Shown piece by piece: positions 51,948 to 59,765 of a stretch of DNA of 64,000 nt. Source of the stretch: Nocardia carnea NBRC 14403. Its GTDB lineage: Bacteria; Actinomycetota; Actinomycetes; Mycobacteriales; Mycobacteriaceae. The translations under genes were made by a program, and so were the position numbers. Location of the stretch: the NCBI RefSeq assembly GCF_000308515.1, contig NZ_BAFV01000120.1, positions 1 through 64,000 on the forward strand, read 5' to 3'. Position 1 is the first letter of the stretch. Each line of letters opens with the position of its first letter. The notes beneath the pieces were generated by a model, which worked only from the letters and a program-made list of their open reading frames with translations, was not told where the DNA came from and did not search any database.

Positions 51948-54290
51948 ATGGACCGCCATTCGCTGCCGATCGTCACCCACACCCCGCAACCGGCAGCTGC
52001 CGTCGACTACCGCAGCCAGAGCCGACCCTTCCACCGCAGCGCCCCGGTCCGTCCGCCACAGGGGGCACCGAACATCCTGGTCATCATGATCGACGATGTC
52101 GGGTTCGGTGCAGCATCGGCCTTCGGCGGCCCCTGCCGGACACCGACGGCGGAGCGGCTCGCGGAAGAGGGGCTCGGGTACACGAGATTTCATACGACCG
52201 CATTGTGTTCCCCGACCCGCGCCGCAATGCTCACCGGCCGCAATCACCACTCCGTAGGGATGGGGGTGATATCCGAAATGGCCAGTGCCGCGCCGGGCTA
52301 CAACGGCACCCGGCCCGCATCGGCGGCGACGGTGGCCCGGATTCTGCAGGGCAACGGGTATGCGACGGGCGCGTTCGGCAAAATGCACCAGACACCCGCC
52401 TGGGAGATCACGCCGGTGGGTCCGTTCGACCGATGGCCGTGCCGGGAAGGCTTCGATAAGTTCTACGGATTCCTCGGTGCCGAATCCGACCAGTTCAATC
52501 CTGTCCTCTACGAGGATTTCACCGTCGTCGAACCACCTCGCAGCGCCGAGGACGGATACCACCTCTCCGAGGATCTGGTGGATCGCGCGGTCGCGTGGAT
52601 CGAGGGCGTGAACGCGGTAGACGCCGACAAACCCTGGTTCTGTTATCTACCGTTCGGCGCTTGTCACGCCCCGCTGCAGGTGCCCGACGAGTACCTCGGC
52701 AAATACCGGGGCGAATTCGATCACGGCTGGGATCGGCAACGTGAGATCACGTTGGAGCGGCAGAAGCGCCTGGGTGTCGTACCGGAGGATACGGTGCTGG
52801 CCCCGTGGGCGCCGGGGCTTCCCCACTGGGATTCGCTGGACGAGAAGCAGCGGAAGGCTTCCGCGCGACTGATGGAACTGTACGCGGCCTTCCTCGAACA
52901 CACCGACGACCAGGTCGGCAGGCTCGTCGACCGGATCGAGGAACTGGGCGCGCTCGACAACACTCTGGTGCTGTACATGCTCGGTGACAACGGTGCGTCG
53001 GCCGAAGGTGGTGTGGAGGGGTCGTTCAATTACCTTGCGGGTCTCAACGGGTGCGAGAGCACGACCGAGGACATCCTCGACCGTTTCGACGAACTCGGCA
53101 CTCCGACGAGCTATGCGCACTACCCCGCGGCGTGGGCGCTGGCCCTGGACACGCCCTACCAGTGGGCCAAGCAGGTCGCGTCACACTACGGCGGCACCCG
53201 CAACGGGTTGATCGTGCGGTGGCCCGCCGGTATCGCCGAACGCGGCGGGCTACGGCATCAGTGGCACCACTGCGTCGATCTCACGCCCACCATTCTCGAG
53301 GCAGCCGGAGTACCGGCGCCACATACCGTCGACGGTGTCGCCCAGATGCCCATGGAAGGTGTGGCGATGAACTACACCTTCGACGATGCCGCGGCCGAGG
53401 ACAGACACACCACCCAGTACTTCGAGATCTTCGGCAACCGCGGCATCTATCACGAGGGGTGGACAGCGGTCACCGCTCACCGCGCGCCCTGGCTCATGGC
53501 GACCGCGGGCGTGGAACTCCCCGAGCTCGACGAAGACCGGTGGGAGCTCTACGACACACGGACCGACTGGTCCCAGGCCCGCGATCTCGCGGCCGAGCAC
53601 CCGGAGGTCCTGGCCCGGTTGAAGCAGCTCTTCCTCGTCGAGGCCGCCAAGTATCAGGTGCTCCCGCTCGACGACCGCACCGCCGGGCGGCACACCCGGG
53701 GGAACCGCCCACCGCACCCGTTCGAGGGCCGCACGAGCATCACCCTGTATCCCCATATGCAGGGCCTGGTGGAGAAGGCGGCACCGTCGTTCTTCAACCG
53801 ATCGTTCAGGCTCACCGCACGGATCGACAGCGACGGTTCACCGTGCGAAGGCATGCTGGCCGGGATCGGGGGACGATTCGGCGGCTTCGCATTGTATGTA
53901 CTCGATGCGAAACCGGTGTTCTGCTACAACTTCTGCGCCCGCGAACACACCTTTGTGCGTGCGCCGCAACGCCTTCCGGCCGGGCGAAGCGAGGTGGCGC
54001 TGCACTTCGATTACGACGGCGGCGGAATCGGGAAGGGCGCCATCGTGACACTGTTCGTCGATGGCGTGAAAGCCGCGGAGGAACATATCGAACGCACCGC
54101 ACGGGCGATCTTCTCCATGAACGAGCAACTCGACATCGGCGTGGACAGAGGAAGCCCCGTGACGGAGGAGATCGCGCGTAGCGGCAAGTTCTCCTTCACC
54201 GGCAAACTGCACGAGGTCCGGATCAACCTGTCGCGGGGCGGCGGTGTCCCCGAGTCCGAGCGCCGGAAGGTGGAGTTGGCGACACACTGA
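51948..54290 (+). CDS. Formylglycine-dependent arylsulfatase
   Basis: 780 residues. Type I sulfatase: metal Asp pair in VIMIDDVGFG (49-50), formylglycine motif CSPTR with Cys87, GKMHQTP histidine, LGDNGASAEGG with the DN metal ligands. The long form with a QWAKQVASHYGGTRNG segment and a C-terminal beta-sandwich-like domain of about 180 residues (about 600-780) resembles the cytoplasmic AtsA-like arylsulfatases of actinobacteria. No signal peptide is seen, so the substrate would need to enter the cell. It requires the maturase at 47619. AAAGGA lies before the ATG. Confidence 0.95.
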   Translation: MDRHSLPIVTHTPQPAAAVDYRSQSRPFHRSAPVRPPQGAPNILVIMIDDVGFGAASAFGGPCRTPTAERLAEEGLGYTRFHTTALCSPTRAAMLTGRNHHSVGMGVISEMASAAPGYNGTRPASAATVARILQGNGYATGAFGKMHQTPAWEITPVGPFDRWPCREGFDKFYGFLGAESDQFNPVLYEDFTVVEPPRSAEDGYHLSEDLVDRAVAWIEGVNAVDADKPWFCYLPFGACHAPLQVPDEYLGKYRGEFDHGWDRQREITLERQKRLGVVPEDTVLAPWAPGLPHWDSLDEKQRKASARLMELYAAFLEHTDDQVGRLVDRIEELGALDNTLVLYMLGDNGASAEGGVEGSFNYLAGLNGCESTTEDILDRFDELGTPTSYAHYPAAWALALDTPYQWAKQVASHYGGTRNGLIVRWPAGIAERGGLRHQWHHCVDLTPTILEAAGVPAPHTVDGVAQMPMEGVAMNYTFDDAAAEDRHTTQYFEIFGNRGIYHEGWTAVTAHRAPWLMATAGVELPELDEDRWELYDTRTDWSQARDLAAEHPEVLARLKQLFLVEAAKYQVLPLDDRTAGRHTRGNRPPHPFEGRTSITLYPHMQGLVEKAAPSFFNRSFRLTARIDSDGSPCEGMLAGIGGRFGGFALYVLDAKPVFCYNFCAREHTFVRAPQRLPAGRSEVALHFDYDGGGIGKGAIVTLFVDGVKAAEEHIERTARAIFSMNEQLDIGVDRGSPVTEEIARSGKFSFTGKLHEVRINLSRGGGVPESERRKVELATH

Positions 54291-54314
54291 ACCGCACCGT
54301 GCGCGCTACCGCGA

Positions 54315-54348
54315 CCAGGTGAGCAGTCCGCTGCGACCGCTCACCTGG
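54315..54348. terminator. Stem-loop after the arylsulfatase gene
   Basis: Perfect 10-base arms CCAGGTGAGC and GCTCACCTGG around a 14-base loop, 24 bases after the stop. No T-run follows, so it is a possible non-canonical terminator or mRNA-end stabiliser. Confidence 0.5.
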
Positions 54349-54401
54349 CGGCGGGAAATCCACGGATGCCGCCAGCTGTGCACAACGTCGAGGAAACTCA
54401 G

Positions 54402-54827
54402 ATGCCTCCGCTGTCCGGGCACGAGCCCGACCACGTCCCTTCCGACCCGCAGGTCACCCGGCCCGCAACTACTCGGCGGTGGCGGCCGAGCGCACTGCGG
54501 GCCGGCACCGACCCCGACCCCCGCTTCAGTCTCGCCAACGAGCGCACCTTCCTCGCCTGGATCCGGACCGCCCTCGGTGCCGTCGCTGCGGCGCTTGCAC
54601 TGGAAGCACTTGCCGGCCGGACCGATTCGGTATCGACCCACCGAATGACGATCGTGGCGTTGCTCGTCTTCGCCGTCCTGCTGACCGCCGTCGCACTGGC
54701 CCGCTGGTTTCGGATCGAAATCGCGATGCGCACCGGCCGGCCGCTACCGTTGCCCGGCATCGTGCTTCTCATGGCGGTATTCGCCGTCGTCTGCGCAGCA
54801 ACCGTCGCGGCGCAGACTCTTCTATGA
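54402..54827 (+). CDS. DUF202 (YidH-like) membrane protein
   Basis: 141 residues. The hallmark FSLANERTFLAWIRTALGAVAAALALEAL (about 42-70) leads into three membrane helices. The start at 54402 is preferred over an upstream ATG because GAGGAAAC lies nearby. The family is widespread and of unknown function. Its stop overlaps the next gene by four bases, giving a two-gene DUF202 operon. Confidence 0.85.
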   Translation: MPPLSGHEPDHVPSDPQVTRPATTRRWRPSALRAGTDPDPRFSLANERTFLAWIRTALGAVAAALALEALAGRTDSVSTHRMTIVALLVFAVLLTAVALARWFRIEIAMRTGRPLPLPGIVLLMAVFAVVCAATVAAQTLL

Positions 54828-55189
54828 AGAGGCAGCAATCGACACCGGGCGAGGACACCGCGGTCGATGTCCACGACGATGCCGGGTTACAACCGGAGCG
54901 GACCACGCTCGCCTGGGTCCGCACGGCCGCTCTCGCAGTAGCCGTGTGCCTCCTGTTCATCCGCACAGTTCCGGGCCCCGGCGTTCTCGTCGTCGGGCTG
55001 GCTGCCGCCGCCGCGCTTCCCGCTCTGGCCATACTGGCCACGGCTCGACGCCACCACCGGCTGCGCGTGCGCGAGTTCGTCGACGGCCGCGCACCGATAC
55101 ACCTCGTTCCTGCACTCGCCGTGAGCATCGAGGTCGTCCTGCTCGCCTGCGCGGCGGCATCACTGCTGGTGACACAGTGTTCGGGATAG
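54824..55189 (+). CDS. DUF202 membrane protein, second copy
   Basis: 121 residues. GLQPERTTLAWVRTAALAVAVCLLF is the DUF202 signature (about 21-45), followed by two more helices (VLVVGLAAAAALPALAILA and AVSIEVVLLACAAASLLV). Pairs of DUF202 genes are common in actinobacteria and the products probably form a hetero-oligomer. Coupled to the preceding gene by an ATGA overlap. Confidence 0.85.
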   Translation: MKRQQSTPGEDTAVDVHDDAGLQPERTTLAWVRTAALAVAVCLLFIRTVPGPGVLVVGLAAAAALPALAILATARRHHRLRVREFVDGRAPIHLVPALAVSIEVVLLACAAASLLVTQCSG

Positions 55190-55345
55190 CGACGGCCTCC
55201 GGAAGGGCGGGAGTAGGCCGACCGTGCCCGGCGGTGGTTTGTGTGTGCCGGCCGGGGCGGTGTGAGCCGCCCCGGCCACCGGGTCGGGCTTGCCGGGTCC
55301 CCCAAGCCGTTCGCTTCCCGGGCTTCGGTTCCGGGCCGTCAGCGT

Positions 55346-55513
55346 CACCCGGTGCTCGCCGCAATCTCCGGATGGTCGCTGTTCAGCGAGGGCATCCTGG
55401 CGTTCACGGAGGCCGAGGACGTCGCCCCAGATGAGCTACAGGCGCAGATGGCGGAACTCTTGGCGACCATTATCGAGCTCCCCCAGTTCGCACCCGGCCG
55501 CCCCGGATCATGA
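55346..55513 (+). pseudogene. Possible TetR C-terminal remnant
   Basis: An open stretch ending HPVLAAISGWSLFSEGILAF... and ELQAQMAELLATIIELPQ before a TGA. The helical pattern resembles the last two helices of TetR-type regulators. No DNA-binding part or start was found upstream. Weak call: composition and helix pattern only. Confidence 0.25.
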
Positions 55514-55561
55514 TGTCGCAGGCACCGGGCGGACTGTAACTCGAACAAAGAACACCGGGCG

Positions 55562-55639
55562 TCATAGACCGGCCTGCCGCAGCGCGACATGGATATGGGA
55601 CCCGATGAAACCGGCCGCGCCGGTCAGCAGTACTCGCAC
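55562..55639 (-). pseudogene. NAD-dependent epimerase/dehydratase N-terminal fragment
   Basis: 25 codons on the minus strand: VRVLLTGAAGFIGSHIHVAL followed by RQAGL and a stop. TGAAGFIGSH is the NAD-binding Rossmann glycine motif (GxxGxxG) that begins sugar epimerases. Nothing downstream continues the fold. It is an ancestral gene cut to its first strand and helix. Confidence 0.6.
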
Positions 55640-55796
55640 GCTGCCGATCCTGCCTGCTTCCCCACGGGCCCCGGAAGAACCACCGCGGGGTGTCACTGTT
55701 TCGTCAGATATCCGCTGCGAACACCGCCGGAACTTGACCTCAATAATGGTTCATGTTCCAGACTGGTCCGGGAACAGCGAACCGAGGAGGCTCACC

Positions 55797-56798
55797 GTGC
55801 AGGCAGTGCTGGTCAAGGAATTCGGCGCACCGGACGTGCTCGAACTACAGGAGATCCCGGCACCGGAGCCGGGTCCCGGTCAGGTCCTGGTGGATGTCGC
55901 CGCGGCCGATGTGATGTTCCTCGATACCCGGCTGCGGTCGGGCTGGGGTACCGATTTCTTCCCGGTCCGGCCGCCGTACATTCCGGGCGGCGCGATCGGC
56001 GGGACCGTCCGCGCGGCCGGCTCCGGTGTCGATACCGCCTGGCTGGGCCACCGGGTCGCGACCTGCACGGCGACCAGCGGAATCGGAGGCGGCCTGCCCG
56101 TCGGCGGATACGCCGAACAGGCACTCGCGGCAGCCGGAACGCTCACCGAGATTCCGGACGGGGTGAGCCTCGACCAGGCCACCGCACTGGTCCACGACGG
56201 CCATACCGCGCTCGCCGTCTTCGATCGCGCCGCGGTGCGGCCGGGTGATCCGGTGCTGATCACCGCGGCGGCGGGCGGACTGGGCACCCTGCTGATCCAG
56301 CTGGCCCGGCAGGCCGGTGCGCAGGTGATCGCGGCGGCCCGCGGCACGACGAAACTTGCGCTCACCGAACGCCTCGGCGCACATACCGCCATCGATTACT
56401 CGGAACCGGGCTGGACCGACCGCGTTCTTGCCGCGACGGCCGGCCGGGCCCCCCATGTGGTACTCGATGGCGCGGGCGGGCATCTGGGCGATGCCGCACT
56501 CGCGATCACCGCCGGCGGTGGGCGGTTCATCGGCTACGGGGCGGCGGCCGGCGAATTCGCCGGATCAGCCTCGGCGGACGCCCGGCAACGCGGTGTCGAG
56601 GTGATAGGTCTGCACGACCTGAACAACACCGGTGACGATGATCGTGCCGCACACGCCGCGCGCATCCTCGATGCGGTCGCGACCGGCGCGATCGAGGTAG
56701 TGATCGGTCAGGCCTATCCGCTGGCGGAGGCCGCCCGGTCGCACGCCGCCATCGAAGCTCGCACCGCCCTGGGTCGCACCCTGCTGCGCATCGGCTGA
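55797..56798 (+). CDS. Zinc-free quinone oxidoreductase-like (MDR) enzyme
   Basis: 333 residues from GTG with GAGGAGG upstream. Medium-chain reductase: an N-terminal GroES-like domain (LVKEFGAPDVLELQEIPAPEPGPGQVLV) and a Rossmann domain with ITAAAGGLGTLLIQLARQAGAQVIAAARG (NADPH site, about 158-186). The catalytic zinc residues of alcohol dehydrogenases are missing, as in quinone reductases. The substrate is probably a quinone or enone. Confidence 0.9.
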   Translation: MQAVLVKEFGAPDVLELQEIPAPEPGPGQVLVDVAAADVMFLDTRLRSGWGTDFFPVRPPYIPGGAIGGTVRAAGSGVDTAWLGHRVATCTATSGIGGGLPVGGYAEQALAAAGTLTEIPDGVSLDQATALVHDGHTALAVFDRAAVRPGDPVLITAAAGGLGTLLIQLARQAGAQVIAAARGTTKLALTERLGAHTAIDYSEPGWTDRVLAATAGRAPHVVLDGAGGHLGDAALAITAGGGRFIGYGAAAGEFAGSASADARQRGVEVIGLHDLNNTGDDDRAAHAARILDAVATGAIEVVIGQAYPLAEAARSHAAIEARTALGRTLLRIG

Positions 56799-56806
56799 CC
56801 GGCCGC

Positions 56807-57364
56807 CTACACCGAGGTCGCGTCGACGGCCTCGGTGTAGCGGCGACGCAGCTCGGCGACCTCGTCCGGGTCGGGCATATCGATCGGCCGGCCGTCGAGC
56901 GAATCCACGAGTTCGTCGAGGCAGACGTGATACCCGGTGGCAGTACCGGAAATCCCGTGCGGGCCGGGCGTACCGAACCAGACCGTGCACACCAGCCGCG
57001 TTCCCGGCTCCTCGGCGAGCAGTTCGAACCGTAGATGTTCGTCGTCCCAGAGGAATTCGAAGATACGCGGCGGCTCCCAGGTGAGGATTCGGCCCGGCAG
57101 TTCCGGGTCCTCGAGGTCGACCTCCAGCTCGGTCAGTTCCGCCGAGGCCTGTTCGACAGCCTCGGGCCAGAACCGGAAGCGGATCTCGGCCCCGGCGCGG
57201 CGTTCGCCGAGGATATCGGCCGGGAACCAGTGCCGGAGATGATCGGATTCGGTGATCGCCCGCCACACTTTGGCCGGCGGATGCGCCACTATGCGCTCGT
57301 AGCGGGCGCCCACGCGGTCGCCGTCGCGCAAGACGTCGCCGAGACGCTGCGTCACTCTTGTCAT
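56807..57364 (-). CDS. SRPBCC (AHSA1-like) domain protein
   Basis: 185 residues. Start-type helix-grip fold: YERIVAHPPAKVWRAITESDHLRHWFP (about 22-48), GRILTWEPPRIFEFLWDD, and TRLVCTVWFG. AHSA1-like proteins bind hydrophobic ligands or assist Hsp90-like partners. GAGGAG precedes the ATG at 57364. It lies 58 bases after the ArsR gene and the pair is a common toxin- or ligand-response unit: the ArsR protein controls both. Confidence 0.85.
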   Translation of the reverse strand: MTRVTQRLGDVLRDGDRVGARYERIVAHPPAKVWRAITESDHLRHWFPADILGERRAGAEIRFRFWPEAVEQASAELTELEVDLEDPELPGRILTWEPPRIFEFLWDDEHLRFELLAEEPGTRLVCTVWFGTPGPHGISGTATGYHVCLDELVDSLDGRPIDMPDPDEVAELRRRYTEAVDATSV

Positions 57365-57422
57365 ATCGCTCCTCTGGTGCAGGTTCATACGGTCAGCGGA
57401 GGTGTCGACGTATCACGGCACT

Positions 57423-57746
57423 TCATTCCGCGGGGTCGTCCGGCAGGGTGTCGAGATAGGTTTCGAGATCGTCGAGCCGATCGGCCCAGATCTCACGGAA
57501 CGGGGCCAGCCATGCCTCGATCTCCCGTAGCCGGCCGGGGTCGAGCGCATAGTGCCGGCGCGGGCCGTCCACCCGGACCCGCACCAGCGCCGCCGCGTCG
57601 AGCATCTTCAGATGTTTGGACACATTGGGTTGCGCGGTGCCCAGCGCACCGGCCAGATGGCCGACGGTGCGCTCACCGCCGCGCAGGAGGTCGAGGATTT
57701 GCCGCCGCGTGGGGTCGGCGAGAACCTCGAATATATCGCGTACCAC
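57423..57746 (-). CDS. ArsR family winged-helix regulator
   Basis: 107 residues from GTG. The fold is clear: VLADPTRRQILDLLRGGERTVGHLAGALGTAQPNVSKHLKMLDAAALVRVRVDGPRRHYAL. The metal cysteines of ArsR/SmtB sensors are absent, so it belongs to the group that pairs with SRPBCC genes. The start is set by a leaderless-type arrangement: TTGACA, 17 bases, GAATAC, then GTG. Two repeats of TATTCC-N6-GGAATA lie over that promoter. Confidence 0.9.
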   Translation of the reverse strand: MVRDIFEVLADPTRRQILDLLRGGERTVGHLAGALGTAQPNVSKHLKMLDAAALVRVRVDGPRRHYALDPGRLREIEAWLAPFREIWADRLDDLETYLDTLPDDPAE

Positions 57747-57755
57747 ACCCAACGA

Positions 57756-57790
57756 GTATTCCTCATAAGGAATATTCCTGTCAAGGAATA
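57756..57790 (-). promoter_or_regulatory. ArsR promoter with tandem operator
   Basis: On the minus strand, -35 TTGACA (57779-57784), 17 bases, -10 GAATAC (57756-57761). Two dyads TATTCC-N6-GGAATA, at 57757-57774 and 57773-57790, are offset by 16 bases and share two bases. This is a strong autorepressor site. Confidence 0.7.
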
Positions 57791-57828
57791 CTGCAGGCCG
57801 CAACGGGAACCCGTCGCACGCACGGGGG

Positions 57829-58620
57829 TCAGGAAGCCGGGCTGCCGGATACCCGGTCGACGGTCCGGCGTGTCCACGCCATGAATTCGCCCACCTCGCC
57901 GGCGGAAAGTTCGAGCGCCGATTCACGAGGCCGTTCGAAACTCCGCAACGCCTCCTCGATCAGTGGACGAAACCTCGTCTCGGCAGCGGCGATCGACCGC
58001 CCGGCCGCCCGTTTGGAAACCCAGCCACCCGTTGTGCAGTAGTACACCGACCGGCAACCGTTCAGGACCCTGTTGTCCGCGAGATGCCCGGTGCCCGAAG
58101 CATGCTCGCGTACCGATGCCGAAACGGCGGCGAGCAGGTCCTTATGCGCGGGCGCGCCCAGCGCCTCCCGTATCGGGTGACCGGACAGTGTCCGCCCGCT
58201 CTGGTGTCCGATCGCCCGATCGATCACATACCAGAACCCTGGGGCACCACCGGGTTCGAAGTCCGCGAGGGCGGGCAGCAAAGGACCGGTATTCAGATTG
58301 AGCAGATACCCCGCCCCCGGCGCGCCCGAGGCGGCGAACCCGGCGTCGTACACCACCAGTTCCAGCCCGGCGGCAGGACAGCGCAATCCGGGGTGGGCCA
58401 GCGCATCGGCCAGCTCGTGCGTCGATTGCGCGGGCACCGCCGGATCGACAACAACCGTGATATCGATATCACTGCGTCCGTGCCGGTAGTCACCCAAGGC
58501 AAGCGATCCCACCGCACCGACGCTCACCAGCCGGTCCCGGTAGACGGTTCGTACCCGCTGGACCAGCTCGGACAGGTAGCGCTCCACCTCGACGGGCATG
58601 CGCTCGCCACCGGAATCCAT
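57829..58620 (-). CDS. Nucleotidyltransferase with aminoglycoside adenylyltransferase-like C-terminus
   Basis: 263 residues. The N-terminal polymerase-beta fold has GAVGSLALGDYRHGRSDIDITVVV (GS and DxD motif, about 32-55). The C-terminal part (LGAPAHKDLLAAVSAS..., GCRSVYYCTTGGWVSKRAA) resembles AadA-type aminoglycoside adenylyltransferases. It could adenylylate a drug or a cellular small molecule; resistance is not shown. The ATG at 58620 is preferred because it overlaps the stop of a 20-residue upstream reading frame. Other in-frame starts exist at 58641 and 58599. Confidence 0.8.
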   Translation of the reverse strand: MDSGGERMPVEVERYLSELVQRVRTVYRDRLVSVGAVGSLALGDYRHGRSDIDITVVVDPAVPAQSTHELADALAHPGLRCPAAGLELVVYDAGFAASGAPGAGYLLNLNTGPLLPALADFEPGGAPGFWYVIDRAIGHQSGRTLSGHPIREALGAPAHKDLLAAVSASVREHASGTGHLADNRVLNGCRSVYYCTTGGWVSKRAAGRSIAAAETRFRPLIEEALRSFERPRESALELSAGEVGEFMAWTRRTVDRVSGSPAS

Positions 58621-58682
58621 CACCGCTCGCCGAGCGGACACCGGCCACCCGCCGAAACGGCACCCCCGAACCCGATCGTCAT
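58620..58682 (-). CDS. Putative 20-residue leader peptide
   Basis: ATG at 58682 follows TAGCCT and six bases (leaderless). The frame MTIGFGGAVSAGGRCPLGER ends in TGA overlapping the ATG of the nucleotidyltransferase (TGATG), so ribosomes finishing here would start the main gene. A translation-coupled leader of this kind is plausible for a drug-type enzyme. Confidence 0.45.
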   Translation of the reverse strand: MTIGFGGAVSAGGRCPLGER

Positions 58683-58814
58683 ACTGTCAGGCTAGACCCG
58701 GCCCCGCCGGCGGAGCCGGACAGCGCGCCCGAGCGAATTCGCGGGCACAGGCCACGACGGACTCGAGCTATATCCCGTTGACACCGTGTTTTCAATGGAC
58801 AGATGAGGAACCTG

Positions 58815-59561
58815 ATGGATGCTGTCCGGGAGCGGGATCCCGCTGCCGTCGAATCGCTGCTGAACGACGGCGTGTCGCCGGAGGAAGCGAACGAGGACGG
58901 AACAACACCGCTCTACCGGGCCGCGGTCAGCGGTCGCGCCGATCTGGTCCGCCTGCTGCTGGCGTACGGGGCCGACCCGAACCGGCCCAGCGAGCCTCCC
59001 GAAGAAGGCCTGCCCCTGTGCGCCGCTGCCTGCTGGAACCATATCGACGTCGTCTCCGCGCTACTGGCCGCCGGAGCCGATCCCGATCTGCCCGAACCAC
59101 CTCATCCGCAACAGCACGGTCCGGGGACGCCGCCGTTGTTGTGGGCGGCGGGCAACGGGCACCTCGAAACGGTGGACTTGTTGCTCGCGGCGGGAGCCGA
59201 CCCGAATATCGAGGGCGCACCGCTGATCCGCGCAGCCCGCCGTGGGTGCTGCGGAATAGTGCGATCACTGCTGGCCCACGGCGCCGACCCCGGCCTCGCC
59301 GACGACGAGGGGAACACCGCCGCAACGATTGCTGCCGGTCTCGCGGACGCCGACCTGGTCACCGTGCTCGCCGAGCAGGCGGGCTGGGGCGAGCGCGAGT
59401 ACACGGTCGAACGCAGTCCTGCCGGAGACGGCACCGAACGGATCACTCTGCGCTACGAGGACGCCGACGGGCGCGGCGGGGAGACATCGATCCAGAACGG
59501 GCACGGCACGATCGCCGCACTGCTCGCAGACACGAACGGTTCCGCTACGAGCATCACCTGA
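58815..59561 (+). CDS. Ankyrin-repeat protein
   Basis: 248 residues. Five or so ankyrin repeats from the N-terminus: TPLYRAAVSGRADLVRLLLAYGADPN, LPLCAAACWNHIDVVSALLAAGADPD, PPLLWAAGNGHLETVDLLLAAGADPN, then APLIRAARRGCCGIVRSLLAHGADPG. The last 70 residues are not ankyrin (VERSPAGDGTERITLRYEDADG). Ankyrin repeats bind protein partners. The ATG at 58815 has GAGGA upstream; an ATG 12 bases earlier has none. Confidence 0.85.
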   Translation: MDAVRERDPAAVESLLNDGVSPEEANEDGTTPLYRAAVSGRADLVRLLLAYGADPNRPSEPPEEGLPLCAAACWNHIDVVSALLAAGADPDLPEPPHPQQHGPGTPPLLWAAGNGHLETVDLLLAAGADPNIEGAPLIRAARRGCCGIVRSLLAHGADPGLADDEGNTAATIAAGLADADLVTVLAEQAGWGEREYTVERSPAGDGTERITLRYEDADGRGGETSIQNGHGTIAALLADTNGSATSIT

Positions 59562-59765
59562 GCGCCGGCGTGGCTCCTCCCCGACCGCTGCGGCCACGTT
59601 CGGGACCCGGCCAGTTGGCCGAAAGTCTCGATCCGCAGACCTGCCACGGCCCTACAGTGAGAGGGACCACAGTAGGACGGTCATGGGCGTGAGCGAGTGG
59701 GGCCTGGAGGCGGCGGGGCTGTCACGACGCGGGAGGCAGCCTGTGCTCGCGGGACAGGAGTAGGT

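Larger units (their letters stand above)
55190..55796. other. Decayed intergenic stretch
   Basis: 607 bases with no intact gene. It contains two apparent protein fragments (listed separately) on opposite strands, and TTGACC at 55734-55739, a possible -35 for the oxidoreductase gene at 55797. Confidence 0.5.

Noticed and set aside
50271..54290. A continuous 1339-codon open frame that could look like a transporter-sulfatase fusion.
   Set aside because: The first part is a shadow frame of the MFS gene; the real sulfatase start at 51948 has AAAGGA and gives a normal N-terminus.
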